Below are positions 53,727 to 62,455 of a stretch of DNA of 64,000 nt, piece by piece (the stretch's first letter is position 1; every line of letters begins with the position of its first letter). A program made the translations under genes and the position numbers. Source of the DNA: Anammoximicrobium sp964409865. GTDB lineage: Bacteria; Planctomycetota; Planctomycetia; Pirellulales; Pirellulaceae. The stretch spans positions 1-64,000 of the forward strand of contig CAYPGE010000006.1 in assembly GCA_964409865.1 (NCBI GenBank), written 5' to 3'. A model generated the notes under the pieces. That model was not told the origin of the DNA and searched no databases. It was given only the letters and a program-made list of their open reading frames with translations.

Positions 53727-54890
53727 ATGACCTCGAAAATTCGAAGGTACTACGTTTCGCCTGACCGTCTGCTTGTAGGGCTGTTCATCGTGACGATCCT
53801 CTTGCTTCTTTCCGAGCAGTACCAGTGGTTTTCGTTCAACGAGAGAAAGGGCTGGACGGTGCTGATTGCCGCAGCCGTTTTGTGCTGTGCTGTGGTGGTG
53901 ATGTTGTTTTGGCTCGTCGCCAGTCTGTTTCTTCGCTGGCGGTTTCAATTCGGTCTGCGGTCGTTCCTGCTGCTGGTAGTCGTGGTCGCCGTCCAAGCTG
54001 CTTGGTTTGCGAGCCAGATGCGTCGAGCGGAAAAGCAGCAAGACTCGGTAGCGGCCATCAGAGCAGCGGGGGGCCGCGGGATTCGCTATGATTACGAATG
54101 GAATTCTTTGGAACGGTTTTGGGAAACTGGATACGACGCTGGTTCCGAATCACCTGCTCCAGAATGGCTCATGCAACGGACCGGGGAAGGTTTTTTTGCG
54201 GATGTTGTTCTCGTGGGATTTGACCGGCCGCTGGGACCGCACGAGTTGGATTGGGCGCACCTCAAGAGCCTGAGTCACCTCAGATATCTGAGCCTTGACG
54301 GAGGACAAGTCACGGATGCCGAACTGGTCAATATCGAGGGCCTGACCAACCTAATGATTTTGCACCTGAGCGCGACGCAGATCACAGACGCCGGACTGGT
54401 GCATTTGCGCGGGCTGACGAGGCTCAAGCAACTGTGGCTTGACGACACACAGGTGACGGGTGCCGGGCTGGAACACTTGACGGGGTTGAATTGCCTGAAA
54501 GACCTCTGGCTTTCTGGGACGCCGGTAACGGATGCTGGGTTGGAGCATCTCAAGGGACTGACACAACTCGAAGAGTTGAGGCTCGATAGAACGCAAATCA
54601 CCGGCACCGCGTTGGTACACCTCGAGGGACTGCCTAACCTGCAAGGACTCCACCTTGGCAACACCCCGGTCACAGATGCGGCGTTGGAGAATCTCAAGCG
54701 GCTGACGAACCTCAAATGGGTAAGTCTTGAGAACACGAAGATCACGGACGCCGGGATCGTGCATCTCAAGGGCATGATGAGGCTTGAAGTCGTGAATGTC
54801 CGAGGTACACGAGTCACAAACGAGGCGTATCGCGAACTCCGGAAAGTACTCGACAGGCACGATTCCGGACCAGCCGAGCGGGTGAAGTAG
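53727..54890 (+). CDS. Membrane protein with leucine-rich repeats
   Basis: A 387-residue protein. Residues 15-95 hold three hydrophobic helices, then about 70 residues of linker, then eight or nine leucine-rich repeats of about 24 residues from about 176 to 370, with the consensus LTxLKxLWLDxTQVTDAGLxHLKG. This repeat type is the ribonuclease-inhibitor or bacterial form, which usually binds a protein. It is common in planctomycetes. The gene may be on the same transcript as xisHI, 47 bases upstream. No catalytic domain is seen. Confidence 0.85.
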   Translation: MTSKIRRYYVSPDRLLVGLFIVTILLLLSEQYQWFSFNERKGWTVLIAAAVLCCAVVVMLFWLVASLFLRWRFQFGLRSFLLLVVVVAVQAAWFASQMRRAEKQQDSVAAIRAAGGRGIRYDYEWNSLERFWETGYDAGSESPAPEWLMQRTGEGFFADVVLVGFDRPLGPHELDWAHLKSLSHLRYLSLDGGQVTDAELVNIEGLTNLMILHLSATQITDAGLVHLRGLTRLKQLWLDDTQVTGAGLEHLTGLNCLKDLWLSGTPVTDAGLEHLKGLTQLEELRLDRTQITGTALVHLEGLPNLQGLHLGNTPVTDAALENLKRLTNLKWVSLENTKITDAGIVHLKGMMRLEVVNVRGTRVTNEAYRELRKVLDRHDSGPAERVK

Positions 54891-55040
54891 CCGGGCACAC
54901 ACAGATCCGGGAAGGCCGCTATCTGAATACCTTCCCGCGCGGCGCGTTTGATTTCCGCGATCATCCGCCGGAGAATCTCCTGCTTGCCGGCCTCGCCTGC
55001 GCAACGGTTGGGCATGTGCCATACCGTCTTTTTCCAAAAA
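54890..55040 (-). pseudogene. Nitrilase-superfamily N-terminal remnant with frameshift
   Basis: On the minus strand a short segment reads EILRRMIAEIKRAAREG followed by IQIAAFPDLCVPGYF, closely like the first 40 residues of a carbon-nitrogen hydrolase (nitrilase, amidase or NAD synthetase amidotransferase). The few residues before it (GMAHAQP) are in another frame, so one frameshift is implied. The rest of the gene is absent: the LRR gene takes over at 54890. It overlaps the start of the ECF sigma frame on the other strand. Confidence 0.5.
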
Positions 55041-55672
55041 ATCGTGAAACGTTTTTGCCCGCCAGCGCACTAGTTCTTGCCGGGTGGCTTCGTGCCAAAT
55101 CGCTACCGGCCGGGTGCAAATTGGATACCGAGGAGGTCCCTGCCATTTCCAGACTTCAACAGGAATTCCAACGCATTGTCGATGGGCACTACGCCGCGTT
55201 GTGGTCGTACGTCAATCTCTTGACCGGTGGCTCGCCGGACAGTGAAGATCTGACCCATCAGGCTTTCTTGACGGCTTTCGATCGCCTGAGCGACGGGGAC
55301 CGCTCGATCCGGGACATGGGGCAGTGGCTGCGGGGCGTGGTGCGCAAGCTGGTTCGGGCCTGGTGGCGTGAGAAACGCCGGTTGCCGCAGGATTTGGCCG
55401 ACCAGCTGTATGAATTGGCCGAGGAGGCCGAGAGTCTGCCGGACAGGCTGGCGCGGGTCGAGTTGGCCGAGGCGTTGCAGCGTTGCCTGAATCAGCTGGC
55501 CCCGGCGGCTCGGCGTTTCGTCGCGGCGCGGTACGAACAAGGCCTGCCGATCCACCAAATCGCCCAGCAGGAGCAGCTGAATGTGGCCACCGCGCGGGTC
55601 CGGTTGTTCCGCATCCGCGAGACGCTGCGGAGCTGTCTGGAGTCGCATCGTGCCCAAGGAGCGGTGCTGTGA
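55016..55672 (+). CDS. ECF-type RNA polymerase sigma factor
   Basis: A sigma70-family protein of up to 218 residues. Region 2 is LQQEFQRIVDGHYAALWSYVNLLTG...EDLTHQAFLTAF, and region 4 is LAPAARRFVAARYEQGLPIHQIAQQEQLNVATARVRLFRIRETL. Homology begins only near base 55145. ATG 55016 lies over the nitrilase remnant and has no ribosome site; TTG 55121 is possible; a strong aggaggt (55131-55137) points at ATT 55145. The true start is therefore uncertain. It overlaps the FecR-type gene by one base (TGATG), the classic sigma/anti-sigma pair arrangement. Confidence 0.83.
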   Translation: MPYRLFPKNRETFLPASALVLAGWLRAKSLPAGCKLDTEEVPAISRLQQEFQRIVDGHYAALWSYVNLLTGGSPDSEDLTHQAFLTAFDRLSDGDRSIRDMGQWLRGVVRKLVRAWWREKRRLPQDLADQLYELAEEAESLPDRLARVELAEALQRCLNQLAPAARRFVAARYEQGLPIHQIAQQEQLNVATARVRLFRIRETLRSCLESHRAQGAVL

Positions 55673-57306
55673 TGAGCGACTGGAGGGAATCACTCGAACG
55701 GGCGATGACTGGCGAGACGCTGACGGACGCCGAGGCGGCGGAGTTGGAGTCGGCGTTGAGCGTTCCGGAGAACCGCCGGGAGGCGGTCGCTTGGCTGCAA
55801 TTCGACGCGGCCTTGTCCCGATGCTTGCAGCCGGCGGCCGAGACCGCTCAGGCTCGGTCCCGCGAGCGGCTGCTGGCGCGGGCGACGCTCCGCGAAAAAC
55901 ACCGGATCGTGACGCGGGTGTCCTCGGCCCGCCCCCGGCGGACGGTGCGCTGGGCGTCTCTCTCCGCCGTCGCCGCCTTGCTGTTGGTGGCTGTCTCCGT
56001 CTGGTTCTGGCCGGCCGGCGGATCCGGCGAGCTGCAGGCTTCCGGCGATTTCCGCGTGCTGGGCGAGCCCTGGGAGCGGCTCGCGCCGCCGCTCGGACGC
56101 GGCGACCGGCTGGTGGCCGGCGGCGGCGGGGCCCGTGTCGTGTTGACCGGCTACTGCGAACTCGAAATGGATTCCCGGTGTGACATCACCATCCGCGGCG
56201 TGCCCGGCAAGGAACGCGTCGAACTGCATCGCGGCCGGTTGCGGGCGCGGATCAAACCGGGCCGCGGCGAGTTCCGCTTGCTGACGCCGCTGGGCCAGTT
56301 GGAGGTACAAGGTACGGAGTTTTCGACAAGCGTGGATTTTCCCAATCTTTCTAAAGGAGATGAGATGACTGCACAAACGCGACGAGTGTTGGTCACGGTG
56401 GCGGTGGTTACCGGAACGGTGATCGCCCATTTTGGTGACGGGCCGGTGGTGCTCCAACAAGGGGTCCAGCGGACGTTTGCCGCCGAGAAGCAGGATGCGC
56501 GCGGCGTGGTGACGGCCACGAAAGACCGGTCAGTGACGTTGAAGACCGCCTCGGGTGACACGTTGACCTTCCGCGTTGCCGAAGCCAACAAGCTGACGGC
56601 GTTGGAGGTCTCGCAACTGAATCCCGGAGAGGAAATCGGGGTGGTTTGGGTGGAGGAAGAAGGACAACGCTGGGTTCAGGACATCGCGGGCCGAGGCGTC
56701 GTCGAAGGCGTGGTCACCGGACTGGGAGACCGGTGGATTCAGGTGGCCCAAGAAGGCAAGCCGCCAGTGCGGTTCATTCCGCCCTGGCACGGCGGCAATC
56801 CGGACGAGGGCGGCGGCCTCGACAAGGAAGTGCTGCGCAAGCTGGGGACGGTCCGCGTCGGCGATCGAGTCGCCTTGACTTGGGAAATGCCGGAGGGCAA
56901 GCGCGTGGTCGATGTCAAGGTGCTCAAGCGTGAAGGCGGCGAGCGGGGCGAACGCGAGCGGGGCGAACGCGGCCAACGCGATGCGGCGCAGGGGCCGATC
57001 CCTGCGGGTTTGCGCGGCTTCCAGGGCATCCTGTTCGGCAAGATCGCCGAGAAGAACGCTGACCGAGGCACCTTCACCCTGCTGGTGCAGAAGGTCGGCC
57101 GCGTGTGGGAGCGGAACCGGGCGGAGAATGCCGAGTCCGCCGTGGGCAAGTCGCTGCCCGTCGAATTGCACCGCGAATCCCGATTGGTCGACCAGCATCG
57201 CCAGACGCTGGACAAGCTGAACAACGGCGATACGGTCGAAGTCGAGGTGTTCCACGTAAAAGACGGAGTCCTGTCTGTAATGGAGTTGCTGCGCAAGGTA
57301 GAGTAA
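55672..57306 (+). CDS. FecR-domain anti-sigma-type membrane protein with extra C-terminal beta domains
   Basis: A 544-residue membrane protein. The N-terminal cytoplasmic 100 residues (with GETLTDAEAAELESALS) resemble the sigma-binding part of FecR-type anti-sigma factors. One transmembrane helix (RWASLSAVAALLLVAVSVWFW, in part near residue 105) leads to a FecR domain (GRLRARIKPGRGEFRLLTPLGQLEVQGTEFSTSV, in parts, then VTGTVIAHF). The last 300 residues hold DUF5666-like beta segments (DARGVVTATKDRSVTLKTASG) and an Arg- and Glu-rich linker. Its ATG overlaps the sigma stop by one base. It probably holds the sigma factor inactive until an outer signal arrives. Confidence 0.82.
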   Translation: MSDWRESLERAMTGETLTDAEAAELESALSVPENRREAVAWLQFDAALSRCLQPAAETAQARSRERLLARATLREKHRIVTRVSSARPRRTVRWASLSAVAALLLVAVSVWFWPAGGSGELQASGDFRVLGEPWERLAPPLGRGDRLVAGGGGARVVLTGYCELEMDSRCDITIRGVPGKERVELHRGRLRARIKPGRGEFRLLTPLGQLEVQGTEFSTSVDFPNLSKGDEMTAQTRRVLVTVAVVTGTVIAHFGDGPVVLQQGVQRTFAAEKQDARGVVTATKDRSVTLKTASGDTLTFRVAEANKLTALEVSQLNPGEEIGVVWVEEEGQRWVQDIAGRGVVEGVVTGLGDRWIQVAQEGKPPVRFIPPWHGGNPDEGGGLDKEVLRKLGTVRVGDRVALTWEMPEGKRVVDVKVLKREGGERGERERGERGQRDAAQGPIPAGLRGFQGILFGKIAEKNADRGTFTLLVQKVGRVWERNRAENAESAVGKSLPVELHRESRLVDQHRQTLDKLNNGDTVEVEVFHVKDGVLSVMELLRKVE

Positions 57307-57376
57307 GGCCCCGCTGGGGGTCGAAGCGATACGGCCCGGCCACGTCGCCGGGATCCCATAACGAAAGGAGATAGCA

Positions 57377-58288
57377 ATGAAGGTTCTGGTGAATTGCTGG
57401 CGTCAATCGTTCATGGCGATCGTATGGACGGCAGCCTTGGGGTTAGTGACCGGCGAGATATCCCAAACCCCGGCTGCGGAAGAAGAGGGGCACGTGCCGC
57501 TGATCAAGGTCCCAGCGGACGGCGACGGGGAGGCTGCGAAGAAGGAGCATGACGGCGCGCATCGCGACGTGCGGGAAACGCCGCGCGAAGACCGCAAGCA
57601 AGAGACGCGGCCCGAGCGTGAGACCGGCCGTGAGGGCGGCGCCGAACGAGAAGCCCATCTCCGGGAAATCTCGCAGCGACGGGCGCATCTGCTGGAAGAG
57701 GCCGCCGGAATCCGCCGCCGGTTGGAAGCCCTTAAGCCGGATCAGGAAGGCGAGGCGCGGGAACTGAAAGGCGCTTTGGAAGGGATTGAAGCCCAACTAC
57801 GGGAACTGCAAGGGCCATCCCTGGGTGCCGATCGCGAACGGCAGCAGATGCGATTGGAGGAGTTGAAGGCCGCCTTCCGCCGGGCGCAGGAGGGCGGCCG
57901 GGCCGATGAGGCGGAACGTCTGGCGCGCGAGGCCCGCGAGTTGATGCGGGCCCTGGAGCAACGTTCCGGTGACCGCCCCGCCGATCGGCCGAAGGGCGAG
58001 GAAGCTCAGCGCCGGTTGCAGTTCATCCGCGCCGCTGTCGAGAACCTCCGGGCCGCCGGGTTGCACGAGCAGGCCAACGCCCTGACGCATCAGGCCGAGG
58101 CGTTGGCCCGCGGCGAGCGGCCAGCGGCGGCCGAAGGGGGCCGACGGCCCGAAGGGGCTCGCGATCTCCCGGCTGCTGCGCCGCAGATGGAACGTGCCGT
58201 GGCGGAACTGCGCGGCCAAGTTCAGGAATTGCGCCAGCAGATGGAAGAGATCCGCCGGCACTTGAAGGAATTGGCGGAACGGCGATAG
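57377..58288 (+). CDS. Exported coiled-coil protein of unknown function
   Basis: A 303-residue protein. An N-terminal signal peptide or anchor (residues 10-28, FMAIVWTAALGLVTGEIS in part) is followed by an almost entirely charged, helical chain with heptad-like patterns from about 90 to 303 (Glu-, Arg-, Gln-, Ala-rich). A perfect aaaggag lies nine bases before the ATG. It comes 70 bases after the FecR-type gene, so it is probably in the same operon. I do not recognise a family; a structural or scaffold role in the periplasm is a guess. Confidence 0.72.
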   Translation: MKVLVNCWRQSFMAIVWTAALGLVTGEISQTPAAEEEGHVPLIKVPADGDGEAAKKEHDGAHRDVRETPREDRKQETRPERETGREGGAEREAHLREISQRRAHLLEEAAGIRRRLEALKPDQEGEARELKGALEGIEAQLRELQGPSLGADRERQQMRLEELKAAFRRAQEGGRADEAERLAREARELMRALEQRSGDRPADRPKGEEAQRRLQFIRAAVENLRAAGLHEQANALTHQAEALARGERPAAAEGGRRPEGARDLPAAAPQMERAVAELRGQVQELRQQMEEIRRHLKELAERR

Positions 58289-58382
58289 CGGATCTGTTCG
58301 AACGAGTCCCTGTTCCTCGCAGGGCGGGCGCGCGGCGGGCCAGCGTCCCGTCCTGCGGGGACCAACCGATGGCAAATCTCTC

Positions 58383-59987
58383 ATGAATCCGGCAAGCAGC
58401 GCAGCAATCCTGTTCCTCCTAAGCCCCTGGTTCGTGGCCGGACCCGTGGGGGCCGACGTGCGGACCTGGACGGACAGTACGGGAGCGTACACGGTTCAGG
58501 CCGAACTGGTGGGCGAGACGGCCGGCACGGTCCAACTCCGTAGGACCGATGGCCGGATCGTCTCGCTGCCCTTGGAACGATTGAGTGCGGCGGACCAGGC
58601 GTACATGCGCAAGCAGCGAGGCGGATCGGAGGCCCCCGTCGAACCGGCAGATCCGCTGGTTCCCTCGCCGGTCTCCGTCACGATCGAACTGCTTTCCGGA
58701 GCCAAAGTCACGGGGCGAATCTCGGCCCGAGACGATCAGGCGGTGATGGTCGAGGCCGACGTCGGCGGCCGCACCTACACGCGGAAATACCCCCTCGACC
58801 GGATTCACGCAGTGGTTGCCGATGGGCAGCGCATCGTGTTAAACAAATCCTCCGACGGGCCGGCCGCGCCCGGCTCGTCCGGCGCCGGCGCGCCCGGCGC
58901 CGATACCGGCCGGCCCGCCGCTCGCGTCCCGGCGGCCGTCGGCGCGGCGAAGACGGGCACGGCGAGCAATACGGTTCCCAGCCGCGCGGAAGTCGAGAGT
59001 TTGATCGAGCAAATGGGGCGTGCGCCGCCCGACTGGTGGGACTCGACGCCGCTGAACTACCCAAAGACGCTCGATTTGGCGTGGCCCGAAAAGCCGGCAG
59101 GGGAGTGGAACAACCAGAAGAACGTCGGTCAGTATCTGTGGGACGTGATTCAGCCGAACGAGCACAAATGGCGCGAGGGAGTCCGGTTCGTGCATTTCCT
59201 GCTGGAGCAACACCAAGGTGACCGCGAGAAGACGGGGCGCGACATGTTCTATCTGGGCCGGCTGTACTACCTGTTGCTCCAAGACTACGCCCGCGCCGCC
59301 TTCTGGTGGCGCAAGGCCGGCGTCGAGCAGGGGCCCAACCGTCCCGAGTCGGTCTTCCTGGCGGACTGCTACTGGAAACTGGGCAGCAAACCGATGGCCT
59401 TGGAGTACCTGAACCGCATGAGCCGAAGTGCCATCCCGATCACGGCCGTCAAGCAGTTGGCCGACATGGGCGAGACCCGTACGGCCGTCCAAATCGCCGA
59501 AGCGGCGGTGCGCGGCGGGTTCGCGGATTTGGCCTATCTGTACGCCGGCGATGCCTACCGCATCGAAGGCCAGTTCGATCAGGCCATCGGGTACTATGAA
59601 AAGGTCCTGAAGATCGAACCGCGTGGCAACGAGGGCGTGGTGAACCGGATCAAACGGGCCCAGACGCGTGCGCGGATGAACGTCGCCGCCATCCGGGTCT
59701 TTGACCAACTCGATCTGACGAAGATTCCGGACGGCAGCTACCGCGGCGCCGCGCCGGCGTACGCAGGCGACCTGCAGGTCGAAGTCGCCGTGCAAGGAGG
59801 CCGCTTGCAGGACGTCAGAGTTGTCCAACATCACGAAAAGCAGTACTACGCGGCGATGACCGAAACGCCGCGCAAGATCCTCCAGAGGCAGGGGCTCCGA
59901 GAAGTCGACGCCACGACGGGCGCGACGATTACCTCGGAAGCCATCATTAACGCGACGGCCCAGGCGTTGGGTTCCGCCCTGAAATGA
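58383..59987 (+). CDS. Exported SHD1-TPR protein with a C-terminal FMN-binding domain
   Basis: A 534-residue exported protein. The signal peptide is about residues 1-24. Residues 28-80 are an SHD1 domain (WTDSTGAYTVQAELVGET...VQLRRTDGRIVSLPLERLSAADQAYM), like the one at 14646. The middle has a basic-Pro linker, then TPR-like helices (DMFYLGRLYYLLLQDYARAA, in part, FADLAYLYAGDAYR). The last 85 residues are an FMN_bind domain: DATTGATIT (residues 509-517), where the last Thr is the residue to which ApbE attaches FMN. It is 189 bases before the polyferredoxin gene. It would hold covalent flavin outside the inner membrane. Confidence 0.85.
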   Translation: MNPASSAAILFLLSPWFVAGPVGADVRTWTDSTGAYTVQAELVGETAGTVQLRRTDGRIVSLPLERLSAADQAYMRKQRGGSEAPVEPADPLVPSPVSVTIELLSGAKVTGRISARDDQAVMVEADVGGRTYTRKYPLDRIHAVVADGQRIVLNKSSDGPAAPGSSGAGAPGADTGRPAARVPAAVGAAKTGTASNTVPSRAEVESLIEQMGRAPPDWWDSTPLNYPKTLDLAWPEKPAGEWNNQKNVGQYLWDVIQPNEHKWREGVRFVHFLLEQHQGDREKTGRDMFYLGRLYYLLLQDYARAAFWWRKAGVEQGPNRPESVFLADCYWKLGSKPMALEYLNRMSRSAIPITAVKQLADMGETRTAVQIAEAAVRGGFADLAYLYAGDAYRIEGQFDQAIGYYEKVLKIEPRGNEGVVNRIKRAQTRARMNVAAIRVFDQLDLTKIPDGSYRGAAPAYAGDLQVEVAVQGGRLQDVRVVQHHEKQYYAAMTETPRKILQRQGLREVDATTGATITSEAIINATAQALGSALK

Positions 59988-60018
59988 GTGACGCTACAAA
60001 TGGTAGACGGCACACGGA

Positions 60019-60138
60019 GGGGCTGCGACTCTAAGTAGCATGGCTCTCCGAGCCGTGCCGCCGGGTGACGTTTTGCCGGTCATCTGCACGGCTCGGAGAG
60101 CCATGCTACGAGGGGTGCGCCGAAAACGTCGCAGCCCC
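60019..60138. repeat. Nested palindromic repeat, copy 2 of the 24-bp inverted repeat
   Basis: The inner arms 60035-60058 and 60086-60109 are the same exact 24-base arms as at 51620-51677, here with a 27-base loop. An outer inverted repeat, ggggctgcga (60019-60028) with tcgcagcccc (60129-60138), encloses it. It fills the space between the FMN-protein and polyferredoxin genes. Confidence 0.85.
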
Positions 60139-60176
60139 GCTGTGCGCCCGTTAATCTCGACACAGGTCCCCAATTG

Positions 60177-62285
60177 ATGCGTCTCAACTGGTTCGTCCCG
60201 TTCCCGAAGAAACGCCGGCCAAGCGGGCTGCGGCGTCTGCTCGCGATCTTGGGAACCACATGGGCTTCTTCGCCGCTGCGGCGGATCGTTCAAACACTGT
60301 GTTTCCTGGCGTTCTGGTGGCTGTTTCTGTACGTGTGCTGGCCGTACACGGCGCGGCCCGCTCGCTCCGTGCCCAGCTGGCTTCCCGATGAGGTGGACGC
60401 CGAGCAAGGCAATTTGGCGTTGAGTGTCGAGGAACCGCTGACCGAACCGCTGGCCGCCGGCACGCGATGGTTCGTGTTGGATCCAGCGTCCGGCGACCAA
60501 GGGAACCTGGGCGAGTTTGCGGTGCTGGCGTGCGACGGCCGGCGTCTGGAACTCGAGCCGGTCCGGTCTTTGACCCAGGCCCAGACCGATCGCTTGTCGA
60601 CCAGTTTCGGCCCCTGGACCTTGTCCGAGATCGAACCGGGAAGCTGGCCGTCGCACTACGCGGACACGTTCTTGGGCAAGGAACGGCTGGCCGCGGAGAC
60701 CTTCCTGGTGCTGGACCCGTTGGTCAGCATCTGTACCGCCCTGGCGTCGCGCGCGTGGGTCTGGTCCCTGACTGCGGCCGGAGCGATCCTGCTGGCGACC
60801 TGGCTCGTGCCCCGCGGCTTCTGCGGCTACCTCTGCCCTTTGGGCACATTGATCGACCTGTTTGACTGGGCGCTCGCGGGCCGCATCCGGCGGTTTCGCG
60901 TCACGCGTCCCGGCTGGTGGATCTGGCTGAAGTATTATCTGCTGGCGGCCGTGCTGGCGGCCAGTCTGAGCGGTGTCCTGTTGGCGGGATACGTAGCGGC
61001 GATTCCCGTGTTGACGCGAGCGGCGGCGTTCTTGCTGACGCCTGTGCAGACGGGGTTCGCACGCGACTGGCATCAGATTCCCAGCTGGCACATCGGACAC
61101 TTCATCTCGTTGGCGCTGTTTGTCCTGGTGCTCGCGCTCGGTCTGCTCCAGCCGCGGTTCTGGTGCAAGTTCGTCTGTCCCACCGGCGCCGTGTTCTCGC
61201 TGAACAACCTGTTCCGGACCACGGAGCGGAAAGTCCGGCAGACCTGCGTCGCGTGCGGCAAGTGCGTCGAAGTCTGCCCGTTCGACGCGATCACGCCGGA
61301 CTTCACCACGCGCACTTCGGATTGTACGTTTTGCCAGACGTGCGGCGGCGTGTGCCCGGCCCAGTCTATCCAGTTTGTTGGGCGCTGGGACCGCAGGGAG
61401 TGGAAGAGCGACGGCGATTCGTCCACCGCGGAGCCGCCGCTGCCTCGCCGCCGTTTTCTCGCCACGACGGCTGGCGTCGCGGGGGGCGTTGCCGGAGGCG
61501 CGTGTTTCGCGATGGCAGCCCGGCTGTTGGCGACCGACCGCGACCCGGCCGGCCGCGGGCCCGTAGTGCGACCGCCCGGCAGCGTGCCGGAGCCCGACTT
61601 CCTGCGGCTGTGTATCCGCTGCGGCGAGTGCTATCAGGCCTGTCCCAACAACGTCCTCCAGCCGTTGGGACTGGACCGCGGCCTGGACAATCTCTGGACT
61701 CCGCACGTGGTGGCGGACTGGTCGGGTTGCGAACCCAGTTGCAGCAATTGCGGCCAAGTCTGCCCGACCGGGGCGATTCGCGCGCTGCTCCTGGACGAGA
61801 AACGGGTGGCTCGCCTGGGGCTGGCCGCGATCGATCCGCAGACCTGCCTGCCCCACGCCGGCCGGGAAGGCTGCCAGTTGTGTGTGGACGAATGCCGCTT
61901 GGCCGGCTACGACGCGTTCGAGTTCGTGCGCGTCGGAACGGAACGGGATGCGTTCGGGGCACTCGTGGAAGACAGCGGCTTCCTCGCCCCTGCGGTACGG
62001 GCCGAGCGGTGCGTCGGTTGCGGTCTGTGTCAAACCCGCTGCTACCGCATCAACGTCAAGTCAAAACAACTGCTGACCGCTTCCGCGGTCGTCGTGCAGG
62101 CCGGCGCCGGCAAAGAGGATCGGCTGCGAAACGGTTCGTACCTCGAACAGCGCCAAGCAGAACAGCGGGAACGAGAAGCCGCGCAGCGTGAACTGCACAA
62201 AGAGCGCACCGGACACGGCTACCTGCCGGACTTCCTGAACGAGACTTCGCCGAAGGTTGAATCCGCACCCGGACGCGTGCCATGA
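60177..62285 (+). CDS. Membrane polyferredoxin resembling a NapH-NapG fusion
   Basis: A 702-residue Fe-S membrane protein. The N-terminal half (to about 405) is NapH/NosR-like: several transmembrane helices, two FCGYLCPLG / FWCKFVCPTG motifs, and two [4Fe-4S] ferredoxin sites (CVACGKCVEVCP, CTFCQTCGGVCP). Then comes RRRFLATTAGVAGG (423 on), an internal Tat-type motif with a helix, and a NapG-like part with four more clusters: CIRCGECYQACP, CEPSCSNCGQVCP, a CQLCVDEC group, and CVGCGLCQTRC. In nitrate reduction NapG and NapH pass electrons from quinol to the periplasm; here no nap genes are near. The start at 60177 follows a modest caggt. Confidence 0.88.
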   Translation: MRLNWFVPFPKKRRPSGLRRLLAILGTTWASSPLRRIVQTLCFLAFWWLFLYVCWPYTARPARSVPSWLPDEVDAEQGNLALSVEEPLTEPLAAGTRWFVLDPASGDQGNLGEFAVLACDGRRLELEPVRSLTQAQTDRLSTSFGPWTLSEIEPGSWPSHYADTFLGKERLAAETFLVLDPLVSICTALASRAWVWSLTAAGAILLATWLVPRGFCGYLCPLGTLIDLFDWALAGRIRRFRVTRPGWWIWLKYYLLAAVLAASLSGVLLAGYVAAIPVLTRAAAFLLTPVQTGFARDWHQIPSWHIGHFISLALFVLVLALGLLQPRFWCKFVCPTGAVFSLNNLFRTTERKVRQTCVACGKCVEVCPFDAITPDFTTRTSDCTFCQTCGGVCPAQSIQFVGRWDRREWKSDGDSSTAEPPLPRRRFLATTAGVAGGVAGGACFAMAARLLATDRDPAGRGPVVRPPGSVPEPDFLRLCIRCGECYQACPNNVLQPLGLDRGLDNLWTPHVVADWSGCEPSCSNCGQVCPTGAIRALLLDEKRVARLGLAAIDPQTCLPHAGREGCQLCVDECRLAGYDAFEFVRVGTERDAFGALVEDSGFLAPAVRAERCVGCGLCQTRCYRINVKSKQLLTASAVVVQAGAGKEDRLRNGSYLEQRQAEQREREAAQRELHKERTGHGYLPDFLNETSPKVESAPGRVP

Positions 62286-62455
62286 GGACGGCAAAGTCGC
62301 AGCGGACAAGAGGAACAGCACCATGACGCATTTCGCCCGTCGCGCGTACAAGGGCTGTGAGGGGTTGACAGTCGGCCTGCCAACCGCGAAATTTGACGCC
62401 TTGGAGCCGTAGACTGTTTGACCAATGTGACGGGTTTACCAAGGGAGGTGTGTCA

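Noticed and set aside
56352..56367. Strong internal ribosome site (aaaggag before ATG 56365) inside the FecR-type gene, suggesting a second protein.
   Set aside because: The FecR domain runs across this point without a break (GTEFSTSV before, VTGTVIAHF after), so a start here would cut a domain; the frame is continuous, and one gene explains it.
62363..62391. Promoter for nagB with TTGACA and gaaatt at 17 bases.
   Set aside because: The -10 matches the consensus at only three of six bases.
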